Positions 51,132 to 59,624 of a stretch of 64,000 bases of DNA are shown here, one piece after another. Positions within the stretch are counted from its first letter, which is position 1, and each line of letters opens with the position of its first letter. A program made the translations under genes and the position numbers. Source of the DNA: CAZNNH01 sp964574335 (GTDB lineage Bacteria > Acidobacteriota > Vicinamibacteria > Fen-336); assembly GCA_964574335.1 (NCBI GenBank), contig CAZNNH010000012.1, forward strand, positions 1 to 64,000. The letters run 5' to 3'. Below the pieces are notes generated by a model that saw nothing but the letters and a program-made list of their open reading frames with translations, was not told the origin of the DNA and ran no database searches.

Positions 51132-51863
51132 ATGAGCGGAAGCCTGCATCGGATCGGCGTTCTCTCCCTCTCCGGGACCCTGCTGGCCTGGGGTTGCGGC
51201 GGGGGAGGAGGGGCCCCGTCGGCTCCGACCCCGATGGCGACGCCGGCCCCGACACCCGAGCCGACCCCGACGCCCGAGCCCATCGCCTCCTACCGCGTCG
51301 CGTTCGATGCGACCTGGAGCCGGACGACGCACCCCGTCGACTTTCCGCCCAATCCCCACTTCTCGCCCCTGATCGGGGGCACCCACTCGGACGCGGTCCA
51401 GCTCTGGGCGCCGGGAGCGATGGCCAGCGAGGGGATCAAGGCGATGGCCGAGCGCGGCAACCCGGGCCCGCTGGCGGGCGAGGTGGAAACGGCGATCGCC
51501 GCGGGCACGGCACGTCAGGTGCTGCTCGGCGAAGGGATCGCCAGCTCGCCGGGTTCGGAGGGTCTGGAGCTCCAGAGCACCGTCGAGTTTCCTCTGGTGA
51601 CCCTCACCTCGATGGTGGCGCCCAGCCCGGACTGGTTCGTCGGTGTCCACGATCTGCCGCTGCTCGTCGGCGGCGCGTGGGTCGAGCAGCAGGTGGTGAC
51701 CCTCTACGTCTACGACGCCGGCACCGACTCGGGAGCCACCTATCAGTCACGCGATCGCGAGTCGGTGCCCCGGGAGCCGATCGCTCGGATCGACGGCTTC
51801 CCTCTCGAGGCGGGCGGCGAGGTCCGGCTGGCCGGCACGTTCACCTTCACCCGCGTCGAGTAG
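51132..51863 (+). CDS. Spondin-domain lipoprotein
   Basis: The 243-residue protein has a lipoprotein signal ending LLAWGCGGGGG, a proline-threonine linker (TPAPTPEPTPTPEP, residues about 37-54), and a Spond_N-type domain: SYRVAFDATWSRTTHPVDFP, PHFSPLIGGTHSDAVQLW and GIKAMAERG. Spondin N domains in bacteria are surface or periplasmic beta-sandwiches, probably for adhesion or calcium-dependent binding. After lipidation it would be tethered by the flexible linker. No neighbour is clearly linked. Confidence 0.8.
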   Translation: MSGSLHRIGVLSLSGTLLAWGCGGGGGAPSAPTPMATPAPTPEPTPTPEPIASYRVAFDATWSRTTHPVDFPPNPHFSPLIGGTHSDAVQLWAPGAMASEGIKAMAERGNPGPLAGEVETAIAAGTARQVLLGEGIASSPGSEGLELQSTVEFPLVTLTSMVAPSPDWFVGVHDLPLLVGGAWVEQQVVTLYVYDAGTDSGATYQSRDRESVPREPIARIDGFPLEAGGEVRLAGTFTFTRVE

Positions 51864-51996
51864 CCACGCGGGGTCGGCGATCTTCCGCTTCGGCGCACCG
51901 CCCTCGCCTGTGAGCGTGACCCGAGCCGACCCCGGCTTGGCGCCCCCGGATTCCTGGGAGTAGCATCCGGCGAGCTCCAAGAGAGGAGGCTCCAGG

Positions 51997-53562
51997 ATGA
52001 TGCTCCATCGGTTGGTGATCGCGCTCGCGGCTGTGTCCTGCCCGGTCGCGGCCCTGGCGCAGGTCCCGCCCGGCGAGGCCGCCTGCACGGACCTCCGGAA
52101 GCTCCAGGTGCCGGGCGCGGCGTTGTCGGAGGTGACGACGGAGTGGTTCGCGGCCGGCGCGCCTCCGCCCCAGGAGCCGCCCTGGGTCCCGCCGCTGGCC
52201 GCCCCGATGCCCGCCTACTGCCGGCTGAACGCGACCCTCGACCGGCGAACCGGCGCCGACGGCAAGAGCTACGGTATCGGGTTCGCGCTGGCGCTCCCCG
52301 CCGAGTGGGGCGGACGCTTCCTGTTCCAGGGCGGGGGCGGGCTGAACGGTAGCGTGGCGCCGCCGCTCGGACGGACCGGGGAGGGGGATGCCGCGCTGGC
52401 CCGCGGCTTCGCCGTCGTCACCACCGACACCGGCCATCGCGGGGAGGCCTTCGACGCGTCCTTCATGGCGGAGCAGCAGGCGAGCCTCGACTTCGCCTAC
52501 CAGGCGGTCGGGCGGGTGGCCGTGCTCGCCCAGCGGATCGTCGCCCAGTACTACGGCCGAGGCGCCGCGCACTCGTACTTCATGGGCTGCTCGACCGGCG
52601 GGCGGGAGGGGATGCTGATGGCCGAGCGCTACCCCACCTACTTCGACGGCATCGTTGTCGGCGCGCCGGCGATGCGCACCCACGTCTCAGGCATCGGGGA
52701 CGAGTGGGTGGCGACGATGCTGAACCGGGCGGCCCCGCTCGACGCTTCTGGAAAGCCGGATGGGCGCCGCGCCTTGTCGGACGCCGACCGCAAGATCGTC
52801 ATCAACGGCGTGCTCGCCGCCTGCGACGCCCGGGACGGCCTGCGCGACGGCATCATCTCCGACCCCATCGGGTGCCGGTTCGACCCGGGTTCCCTGCGTT
52901 GCACCGGGGCCAAGGCGGACGGCTGCCTCTCGGGACCGCAGGTCGAGGCCCTGACCCTGGCGTTCGCCGGTCCCGTGGACTCGAAGGGACGGCAGGTGTA
53001 TCCGGGCTTCCCCTTCGACACGGGCATCACCGCCACCCAGGGGATCCCGGGGCTGCTTGCCGGAAGCATGAACCCGGTGGGCCCCCCGTTCACGGCGACC
53101 GAGATGGACGTGGACCAGCGGGCCGAGGCCGCCGCCGCCGACCCGCAGATGTTGCTCGCGTCCACCTGGAGCTGGACCAACCTCAACACCTTCGCAAGCC
53201 GCGGCGGGAAGCTCCTCTTCTACCACGGCGTCAGCGACCCGTGGTTCTCGGCCCTCGACACGGTCGACTACTACCAGCGGATGACCCAGGCCAACGGAGG
53301 CGCGTCGGTCGTCAACGGCTGGAGCCGGCTCTTCCTGGTGCCGGGGATGGGCCACTGCGGCGGCGGACCGGCGACGCTGGACACCTTCGACATGCTGGGC
53401 GCCGTCGTGGACTGGGTCGAGAGCGACCAGCCCCCGGAGACGATCCGGGCCACCGGCCGCGTCTTTCCCGGACGCAGCCGGCCGCTGTGCCCCTACCCGT
53501 CGCACGCCCACTACAAAGGAGCGGGTGACGTCGAGGACGCGGCGTCCTTCGAGTGCCGCTAG
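51997..53562 (+). CDS. Tannase/feruloyl-esterase family hydrolase, secreted
   Basis: The 521-residue protein has a signal peptide (LVIALAAVSCPVAALAQ) and an alpha/beta-hydrolase fold with a large lid. The catalytic triad is visible: Ser199 in YFMGCSTGGREGM, Asp414 in YHGVSDPWFS and His453 in VPGMGHCGGG. The family also has a disulphide linking the cysteines next to Ser and His, which are both present here (GCS and GHC). Substrates are aromatic esters such as feruloylated polysaccharides or gallates. The start is ATG 51997 (second ATG at 52000); GAGAGGAGG is upstream. Confidence 0.92.
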   Translation: MMLHRLVIALAAVSCPVAALAQVPPGEAACTDLRKLQVPGAALSEVTTEWFAAGAPPPQEPPWVPPLAAPMPAYCRLNATLDRRTGADGKSYGIGFALALPAEWGGRFLFQGGGGLNGSVAPPLGRTGEGDAALARGFAVVTTDTGHRGEAFDASFMAEQQASLDFAYQAVGRVAVLAQRIVAQYYGRGAAHSYFMGCSTGGREGMLMAERYPTYFDGIVVGAPAMRTHVSGIGDEWVATMLNRAAPLDASGKPDGRRALSDADRKIVINGVLAACDARDGLRDGIISDPIGCRFDPGSLRCTGAKADGCLSGPQVEALTLAFAGPVDSKGRQVYPGFPFDTGITATQGIPGLLAGSMNPVGPPFTATEMDVDQRAEAAAADPQMLLASTWSWTNLNTFASRGGKLLFYHGVSDPWFSALDTVDYYQRMTQANGGASVVNGWSRLFLVPGMGHCGGGPATLDTFDMLGAVVDWVESDQPPETIRATGRVFPGRSRPLCPYPSHAHYKGAGDVEDAASFECR

Positions 53563-53580
53563 TCGGAAGGGGATCCGGGT

Positions 53581-53660
53581 ACACGATCCCGATTCGATGG
53601 CAGCGGTGCCATGGGGACATGGCCCGAATCCATCGGGAGCCGGTCGATTCGGGATCGTGT
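53581..53660. repeat. Extragenic palindromic element (REP-like)
   Basis: The 17-base arms ACACGATCCCGATTCGA (53581-53597) and TCGATTCGGGATCGTGT (53644-53660) pair at 16 of 17 positions, with smaller dyads inside. The word GGGGACA or its complement occurs three times nearby (53613-53619, 53658-53664, 53692-53698). This style of repeat is typical of dispersed REP elements mobilised by single-strand transposases, but I see only one copy here and no transposase. Confidence 0.5.
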
Positions 53661-53767
53661 CCCCATGACCGGTCTCGCCGAGATCGGGTCATGTCCCCGG
53701 ATCCCCCACGGGACGTGAGATCATCGGAACGACGGCGCTGACGAGCACGCCGGAGGGGAGGTGGAAC

Positions 53768-55747
53768 GTGGCCAGGGGAACATCCTTGACGAGCGCGGGG
53801 GCGGCCGTGTTTGCGGTCGCCGTCATGGTCTCGAGCGCCGGCGCGGCCGATCCGGCCCCGCCCGGGCCTCTCTTCGCCTCCGTCTTCCAGGACCACGCCG
53901 TCCTGCAGCGCGACCGACCGATCGCGGTGTGGGGCACCGCCGCCGCCGGCGAGACGGTGGCCGTCTCCCTCGACGGGCAGCAGGCGAGCGCCGTGGCGGA
54001 CGCCTCCGGCCGCTGGTCGGCCCGGCTGCCAGCGATGGAGGCCGGTGGGCCCTTCACCCTCGAGGCGCGTGCCGCGTCGGGCGCCACCCAGACCCTTTCC
54101 GACGTCCTCGTCGGCGACGTGTGGCTGTGCTCCGGCCAGTCCAACATGGAGCTGACCGTGGCGCGCTCGAAGAACGGTGGGTTTGCGGCGGCGCGGTCGG
54201 CCGACGATGGGCTCCGCCTGCTCGGCGTGCCCCACGTCCATCGGCTGGCGCCGGCCGCCGAGCTCCCGGAGGGCGCGGCCTGGCGGCCCGCCGCTCCGGA
54301 GACGGTCCGCACCTTCTCGGCGGCCTGCTATTTCGCCGGCCAGAAGCTGCGGGACACCGAGAAGGTGCCGGTGGGGCTGATCGTCTCGGCGTGGGGCGGC
54401 TCCGCCGCCGAGGCCTGGACCGCCGAAGCCGGCCTGCGCGCGGCCGGCGGCTTCGACGACCGCCTCGACCTGCTCGGCGAGTACCGTCGAGACGAGGCGG
54501 CCGCCAACCAGGTCATGGGCCGCATGTGGGAGGACTGGTGGCGCGCGCACTCCAAGGCCGGCACCGAGCCCTGGCTGCCCGAGCTCGGCCGCACCGGTGC
54601 ATGGGCCGACGTGCCCGAGCCGATGAGGAACTGGAAGACGTGGGGGGTGCCGCTGCTCGCCCGGCACGACGGCATGGTGTGGTTCCGCCGCAGCGTGACG
54701 CTCTCACCCGCGCAGGCCCAGCACACCGCCACCCTCTCCCTCGGCGCCATCGACGAGGTCGACGAGACCTGGGTGAACGGCCGACCCATCCGCAACACCT
54801 TCGGCTGGGGCACCGATCGCACCTACGCCCTCCCGAAGGGCGCCCTGCGCGCCGGCGAGAACGTGATCGTGGTGAACGTCCTGAGCACCTGGGATGCTGG
54901 CGGCATGACCGGTCCCGCCGAGAAGCTCGCCTTGACCTTCGATGACGGGACGAAGGTGGCGCTGGGCGGCGGCTGGAGCTACCAGGTGGTGCCGCTCGAG
55001 ATCGGTCGGCCGCCGCGCGCGCCCTGGGAGTCCGTGGCCGGCCTCACCACCCTCTACAACGGCATGATCGCGCCGCTGGGCCCCCTCGGCGTGCGCGGCG
55101 CCGTCTGGTACCAGGGCGAGACCAACGCCGATGCGCCCGAGGGCTACCAGGCGATCCTGGCCGGCCTGATGTCGAGCTGGCGGGCCCAGCTCGGAGCCGA
55201 GCTGCCGTTCGTCATCGTCCAGCTTCCCGGCTTCGGCCCGACTCCCACCGACCCGGTCGAGTCGGGGTGGTCCGAGATTCGCGAGGCGCAGCGCCGGGCG
55301 GTGGAGGCGGACGCGCACGCGGCGCTGGCCGTGACCATCGACCTCGGCGAGCGGGACAACATCCACCCGACCAACAAGCGCGACGTCGGTCTCCGAATCG
55401 CCCGCGCCGCGCGCTTCGCCGCTTACGGCGAGACGATCGCGCCCACCGGACCCGCCGTCTCGTCGGCCCGCCTGGAGCCGGACCGAGTGATGGTGAGCTT
55501 CCGCGATGTCGAGGGACGGCTGGTCACCTACAGCTCGGGCCAGGCCATCGCGTTCGAGCTGTGCGGCGCCGAGCCGGGGACCTGCCGGTTCGCCAGCGGC
55601 GCGGCCGAGGGGGATCAGGTGGTGATTCCGCTGGAGGGCCACCAGCCGCCCGCGCGGGTGCGGTTCTGCTGGGGCGACAGCCCGTTGTGCAACCTCTCGG
55701 ACGAGTCCGGACTACCGGTCGGCCCCTTCGAGCTCGCCCTCCGCTGA
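53768..55747 (+). CDS. Sialate O-acetylesterase (SGNH hydrolase), secreted
   Basis: The 659-residue protein has a signal peptide. Its N-terminus (FASVFQDHAVLQRDRPIAVW) is the hallmark of bacterial sialate O-acetylesterases. The SGNH catalytic Ser125 lies in WLCSGQSNMELTVARS, and the Asp and His in ERDNIHPTNK are at about 530 and 533. A jelly-roll insertion (VWFRRSVTLSPAQAQHTATL) interrupts the hydrolase, as usual in the family. It removes O-acetyl groups from sialic acids or, in soil bacteria, acetylated plant polysaccharides; given GH43 and tannase genes nearby, the latter is plausible. It starts at GTG 53768, with GGGAGG 6-7 bases upstream. Confidence 0.9.
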   Translation: MARGTSLTSAGAAVFAVAVMVSSAGAADPAPPGPLFASVFQDHAVLQRDRPIAVWGTAAAGETVAVSLDGQQASAVADASGRWSARLPAMEAGGPFTLEARAASGATQTLSDVLVGDVWLCSGQSNMELTVARSKNGGFAAARSADDGLRLLGVPHVHRLAPAAELPEGAAWRPAAPETVRTFSAACYFAGQKLRDTEKVPVGLIVSAWGGSAAEAWTAEAGLRAAGGFDDRLDLLGEYRRDEAAANQVMGRMWEDWWRAHSKAGTEPWLPELGRTGAWADVPEPMRNWKTWGVPLLARHDGMVWFRRSVTLSPAQAQHTATLSLGAIDEVDETWVNGRPIRNTFGWGTDRTYALPKGALRAGENVIVVNVLSTWDAGGMTGPAEKLALTFDDGTKVALGGGWSYQVVPLEIGRPPRAPWESVAGLTTLYNGMIAPLGPLGVRGAVWYQGETNADAPEGYQAILAGLMSSWRAQLGAELPFVIVQLPGFGPTPTDPVESGWSEIREAQRRAVEADAHAALAVTIDLGERDNIHPTNKRDVGLRIARAARFAAYGETIAPTGPAVSSARLEPDRVMVSFRDVEGRLVTYSSGQAIAFELCGAEPGTCRFASGAAEGDQVVIPLEGHQPPARVRFCWGDSPLCNLSDESGLPVGPFELALR

Positions 55748-55998
55748 CCGGGTCTCTTCGTCCGCCTCGGCTCGCCAGGGCCAGGACGACCACTACTGGA
55801 AGAGTCTGGGCGTGAAGTCGTGGAGGGCGTGATGCCAGGTGCCCGTCACCTTGGAGTCGTACCAGACCTCACGCACCGGACCGCAGGGGCACCGCCCGTT
55901 AGGGTCGGGTCGTATTGTGGCGGCAGCGGTCCTTCTCGACGACCCGCCACGGCCAGGCTGGACCCTGGAAGCGGGGTCCTGGCGCCCTCGCCTCGCTC

Positions 55999-56559
55999 TC
56001 ATCGGCCAAAGAACCACCAGACGAGGAGCCCCGTGGCCGCCGTGCCGCCGATCGCCCGCAGGGCGTCGAGCAGGTTGTCTCTGATCGTTCCCGGCAGCTT
56101 TTCCATCTGGCGCGAGACGTCACTCTGCCGTGCGTGGTAGTACCTCTGTTGATCCCAGTAGTCGGCCGGCTTGTAGTCGGGATAGCGGTCCCTATAGTCG
56201 TCCCACTGCTGGAAGACCTCCTTCCATCTCTGGCGCAGCTCTCCCCGCTGCCCGGCGACCTCCCGATAGGTGAGACCCGACCTCCGCTTTCGCACCATGC
56301 TGGTCATCAGAGAGGCCGCGGAGCCGAAGATCAGGGTCCCGCCGATCGCCAGCCAGACGATGTGCAGCTTCGAGGTGTCCGCGCCCCAGAAGAGGAGGCA
56401 CAGGGCAACGAAGTACACGGAGTAGGCGATGAACCCTGCCAGCCCATCCAGCTCCTCGCCGTCGAGGTGCTTCTTGATGAAGTCCCATGCTCCAGAGACG
56501 ACCGTGACCACCACGCCGACGCAGAACACGGCATAGACGATCGTTCCAAGCAGTGCCAT
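55999..56559 (-). CDS. Small membrane protein of unknown function, second gene of the sigma-54 operon
   Basis: The 186-residue protein has three hydrophobic segments in its first 90 residues (LLGTIVYAVFCVGVVVTVVS, FIAYSVYFVALCLLF, IVWLAIGGTLIFGSAASL). A charged, aromatic, probably helical cytoplasmic stretch follows (LRQRWKEVFQQWDDYRDRYP), then a C-terminal hydrophobic anchor ending LLVWWFFGR. It starts 14 bases after the previous stop, with GGAGGTGAAGGA before ATG 56559. No known domain. It is co-transcribed with the zinc-ribbon membrane protein and so probably works with it. The stretch 55748-55998 downstream holds no gene I can support. Confidence 0.65.
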   Translation of the reverse strand: MALLGTIVYAVFCVGVVVTVVSGAWDFIKKHLDGEELDGLAGFIAYSVYFVALCLLFWGADTSKLHIVWLAIGGTLIFGSAASLMTSMVRKRRSGLTYREVAGQRGELRQRWKEVFQQWDDYRDRYPDYKPADYWDQQRYYHARQSDVSRQMEKLPGTIRDNLLDALRAIGGTAATGLLVWWFFGR

Positions 56560-56573
56560 TCCTTCACCTCCCG

Positions 56574-58025
56574 TCAGACCCTGATGCAAAGCCGCGTGCC
56601 GCACGTACAGACAGCATCGAGCTCCGCGCTGCCGTCCTTCGGCGCGCAGCCATAGCAGAAGAGCGTCCCGCAAGTCGGACAGCCGAGTCCCTTGGCGCGG
56701 ACCGTCTGCTCCAGGGTGTCGTCGACGGAGACGGCACCGTCGGAGAAGTGGGCCCCGCAACGGCTGCAGATGGCCGACCGGCTGGCGGCGATGAAACCGA
56801 TGGTCGTCGCGCCGCAGCACGAGGCGGCCTCCTCGGCCGTGTGGTGGATGCTCCGGCACGCCGTGCACACGATCTTGCCCGCCACCAGGCGGGCCAGGTC
56901 CGGCGGGTCCGCGGCCGCGGCCCCAGCGGTCTCTGGGATCGCGGCATTCGCCAGACGAGCGAAGAGGTGGCACCAGGCGCCATATCGGCGCGCATCCGAG
57001 GCACGGATGGTCAGGCCGTAGCGAAGCCTGGCGAAGCTGAGAAAGCCCGAGGAGACACCCTTCGGCAGGACGTAGAAGGTCGCCGATCCGCCTGACCTCT
57101 CGGTGTAGAGCTGGCCAACCTCGCTCCACGGAGTGAGCCGTCTTCCTTTGCGGATGCCGTCGAGGCCGAGCTGCACCGAGCCCCAGAAGCGGCCCGGCAG
57201 GTCCTTCGTTGGCTGGCCGGCCACCCACGCGTCGAGCCGCTCGCGTCGCCGGGTCCGGCATTTCGCCAGGACAGCGAAGAGGTCACAGCCGCTCAGGTCG
57301 ATTTGGGTCAGGTCGAGGCTGACGTGGCGTCCTTCGTGGTCTTCCAGCAGGACCTCGATCGAGGAGAGGGCGTCGAGCCGGTCGCGCTCGGTGAGGCGGT
57401 GCCCGGCGACGACCTCGGGCAGGAGACTCAGGGGGTTGGCGAGCGCCCTTGTCGCACCCGCGTAGCTGCCGTCGTCCAGCAGGTCGAGGAGCATCGAGCT
57501 CTGCTCGGAGGTCGACCACAGACCGCGCCACGCCTTCGACTCGGGAATCCAGACCGCCAGCAAGCGCAGCGAGTCGAGCGCCAGACTGACCCGTGTGAAC
57601 GCCCCCGTGCGCACCGTCAGGATCGTGCCCGAGATCATGATCCGGCGCTGGGCGCGTCGTATGGCCCTGCGCGAGGGTCGTTGCTCGCCGAGGCACGCCA
57701 GGATCAGGGGCACTGCCCAGGGCATGAGGAGGCTGCCGAGCATGCCTGCGGCGGACGACCGACCCAGCGCTCGCATCTGGAAGTAGGCGACGCCGGCGGC
57801 CACAAGAGGCGCCACGCCCAGGCAAAGCGCGCACAGGCCGACCCCCACCGCAGCCGCGCTCCCCGGCTCCGCCGGCGTGCCGAGCACGAGCATCCCGGCG
57901 AAGGCACCGATGGCGGCCAGCCCGCAGGCCACCAGCATGAAGCGACGGACCCGGATCCAGTATAGGGCTCGCGTGATCACCGCCGCGTCGCTTCCGACGA
58001 CGGCGCCCGCAGACGTCACGCTCAT
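56574..58025 (-). CDS. Membrane protein with C-terminal zinc ribbons, first gene of the sigma-54 operon
   Basis: The 483-residue product has about four membrane helices in residues 20-130 (FMLVACGLAAIGAFAGMLVL, VGLCALCLGVAPLVAAGVAY, MLGSLLMPWAVPLILACLG). A soluble middle domain contains short LDLTQIDLSGCDLFAVL and FARLRYGLTIRASDARR segments. The cysteine-rich tail carries at least four metal-binding knuckles (CTACRS, CSRCGA, CPTCGTLFCYGC, CTCGTRLC). I do not recognise the family. ATG 58025 has AGGAGG seven bases upstream. A sigma-54 promoter and a palindromic candidate enhancer lie directly before it, and a sigma-54 activator gene ends at 58203, so it is a likely direct target of that activator. 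Confidence 0.7.
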   Translation of the reverse strand: MSVTSAGAVVGSDAAVITRALYWIRVRRFMLVACGLAAIGAFAGMLVLGTPAEPGSAAAVGVGLCALCLGVAPLVAAGVAYFQMRALGRSSAAGMLGSLLMPWAVPLILACLGEQRPSRRAIRRAQRRIMISGTILTVRTGAFTRVSLALDSLRLLAVWIPESKAWRGLWSTSEQSSMLLDLLDDGSYAGATRALANPLSLLPEVVAGHRLTERDRLDALSSIEVLLEDHEGRHVSLDLTQIDLSGCDLFAVLAKCRTRRRERLDAWVAGQPTKDLPGRFWGSVQLGLDGIRKGRRLTPWSEVGQLYTERSGGSATFYVLPKGVSSGFLSFARLRYGLTIRASDARRYGAWCHLFARLANAAIPETAGAAAADPPDLARLVAGKIVCTACRSIHHTAEEAASCCGATTIGFIAASRSAICSRCGAHFSDGAVSVDDTLEQTVRAKGLGCPTCGTLFCYGCAPKDGSAELDAVCTCGTRLCIRV

Positions 58026-58049
58026 GGCCTCACCTCCTGCGGCGGCCAG

Positions 58050-58065
58050 AGCACAGAGCGTGCCA
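58050..58065 (-). promoter_or_regulatory. Sigma-54 (-24/-12) promoter of the zinc-ribbon membrane protein operon
   Basis: Minus strand TGGCACG-CTCT-GTGCT matches TGGCACG-N4-TTGCW at all but one position, with exact GG-N10-GC spacing. The predicted start near 58039 leaves a 14-base leader containing AGGAGG. Confidence 0.7.
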
Positions 58066-58140
58066 TCCGCGAGCATCGGCATCGGTGCCGCGCCAGCCGG
58101 GACTTGGTGCGGGTCTGCCCGGCCGGCGACAAGGGTCCGC

Positions 58141-58156
58141 ATACCCCCAGGGGTAT
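58141..58156. promoter_or_regulatory. 16-bp palindrome, candidate enhancer (UAS) for the sigma-54 activator
   Basis: ATACCCC and GGGGTAT are perfect 7-bp arms with a CA spacer. The centre is about 109 bp upstream of the predicted sigma-54 start, the standard distance for an activator site. It lies between the activator gene and the regulated operon. Confidence 0.55.
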
Positions 58157-58202
58157 CGAGGATGGCGGAGCCGGTACCCGAAGCCCCGCGAGCCCGGTCG
58201 GA

Positions 58203-59621
58203 TTACCGGCCGGGGTGGATGTCCTGCTTGTGGAGGCTGGCGACGAAGCGCGAGTACTCCGTCTCGTCCAGGTTGAGCTGCTTCGACAGGCGCTTGAGGC
58301 TGTCCCCGCAGTCCGCGAAGCGCTTCCGGAGGAAGCCTCGGAGCTCACGGCGGTTCAGGTCACGGGCCATGAAGGCCTTCCAGTGGGTATCCCAGAAGCT
58401 CTTCCCCGCCTCGAGCTCGGCATCCAGCAGAGGGAGGGTGTTCAGGTCGCCCTGCTCTCCGCGCCCGGTCCCTGAGCCGGCGAACAGGTCCGCCACCTCC
58501 TCGCCGATGCTATCGCCCTGACACTCGATGCCCGCCCGCGTCAATACGTGGAGCAACTGGCGCACGTTGCCGGGCCAGTCGTGCTCGAGCAGGACTCGCC
58601 AGAACCCTTCGGTGGGGGTCTTCCCTCGAAGACGCTGGAGGTTCTCCTGCGCGATCGCCCGGATGTCCTCCGGACGGTCTCGGAGGGGAGGCACCTCCAC
58701 GCGCAGGACGCTCAGCCGGTAGTAGAGATCCTCCCGGAACTTCTTCTTCCGTACGTCCGAGGGGAGGTCGTGGTGGGTGGCGGTGATCAGCCTGGCGCTG
58801 GATTCGCGCTCCCGGCTCTCCCCCACCGGCCGGTACATCCCGGTCTCCGCGAAGCGCAGCAGCTTCGCTTGCAGCGTCGGGCTGATGTCTCCGATCTCGT
58901 CCAGGAAGAGGGTCCCGCCGCTCGCCTCCTCGACCAGCCCCTTGCGATCCTCCGTGGCCCCGGTGAAGGCGCCCTTACGATGACCGAACAGCTCGCTCTC
59001 CAGCAGGGCCTCCGGCACGGAGGGAGTGGGCACGACCACGAACCCCCCCCGCCGTCCGGAGATGCTGTGAATGAGGGCCGCGACCCGCCCCTTGCCCACC
59101 CCCGTCTCGCCGAGGATGAGCACGGGCTCCTCCTCGACCGCGTACTTGACGCACAGCGCCCGCGTGCTCTGCACCTGTGGGGAGGTTCCGGTGAGCCCTC
59201 CACTGGTGCCGCTGCGCTCTCGGGCCGACGCCAGCGTGTCGGCCAGGAGCTCGCCGATGACGCCGATGACTCTTCGGTTCGCGTCGTCGAACGCCGAGGC
59301 CGTCCCGCTATCGACGTACAGGAAGAGGTCGTTCCCGATGGGGAACACGAGGATGCTCTTGAGGAACAGTGAGCGTGCCGACTGCGGCAAGTCACCTTCG
59401 GCGGTCGTCACGAACACCTCGTCCTCGGTCACGGGTGTCCCGCTCTCTAGCGTCTTCTCGATCGCAGTCCGGGAGAAGCCCTCACCCTCCCGTACCCGCT
59501 GGCCCCTGATGCGTCGCCCCCGGTGCCAGAGGATGTGCCCGTCGCGGTCGTAGATCAGAGCCAGAGACACCTGCTTGGAATGCAGCAGCTCCCACAGCTT
59601 GCTCTTCAAGGCCTCGATCAT
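58203..59621 (-). CDS. Sigma-54-dependent transcriptional activator (GAF - AAA+ - Fis)
   Basis: The 472-residue protein has an N-terminal GAF-like sensory domain (about 1-140, VSLALIYDRDGHILWHRG). A central AAA+ ATPase carries the Walker A GETGVGKG at 171-178, GAFTGA at 217-222 (the sigma-54 contact loop) and GGTLFLDEIGD (Walker B). A C-terminal Fis-type HTH follows (RELRGFLRKRFADCGDSLKR). It should bind an upstream enhancer and drive open-complex formation by sigma-54 RNA polymerase. There is no response-regulator receiver domain. It starts 3 bases after the receptor-kinase gene stop, implying phosphorylation or complex formation with that kinase; this link is inferred. Confidence 0.93.
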   Translation of the reverse strand: MIEALKSKLWELLHSKQVSLALIYDRDGHILWHRGRRIRGQRVREGEGFSRTAIEKTLESGTPVTEDEVFVTTAEGDLPQSARSLFLKSILVFPIGNDLFLYVDSGTASAFDDANRRVIGVIGELLADTLASARERSGTSGGLTGTSPQVQSTRALCVKYAVEEEPVLILGETGVGKGRVAALIHSISGRRGGFVVVPTPSVPEALLESELFGHRKGAFTGATEDRKGLVEEASGGTLFLDEIGDISPTLQAKLLRFAETGMYRPVGESRERESSARLITATHHDLPSDVRKKKFREDLYYRLSVLRVEVPPLRDRPEDIRAIAQENLQRLRGKTPTEGFWRVLLEHDWPGNVRQLLHVLTRAGIECQGDSIGEEVADLFAGSGTGRGEQGDLNTLPLLDAELEAGKSFWDTHWKAFMARDLNRRELRGFLRKRFADCGDSLKRLSKQLNLDETEYSRFVASLHKQDIHPGR

Positions 59622-59624
59622 GGG

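Noticed and set aside
55793..56017. Small minus-strand frame ending CGPVREVWYDSKVTGTWHHA and a short tail
   Set aside because: The C-terminal stretch looks somewhat protein-like, but there is no ribosome site or recognised domain, and it overlaps the end of the membrane protein gene at 55999. It could be a gene remnant.
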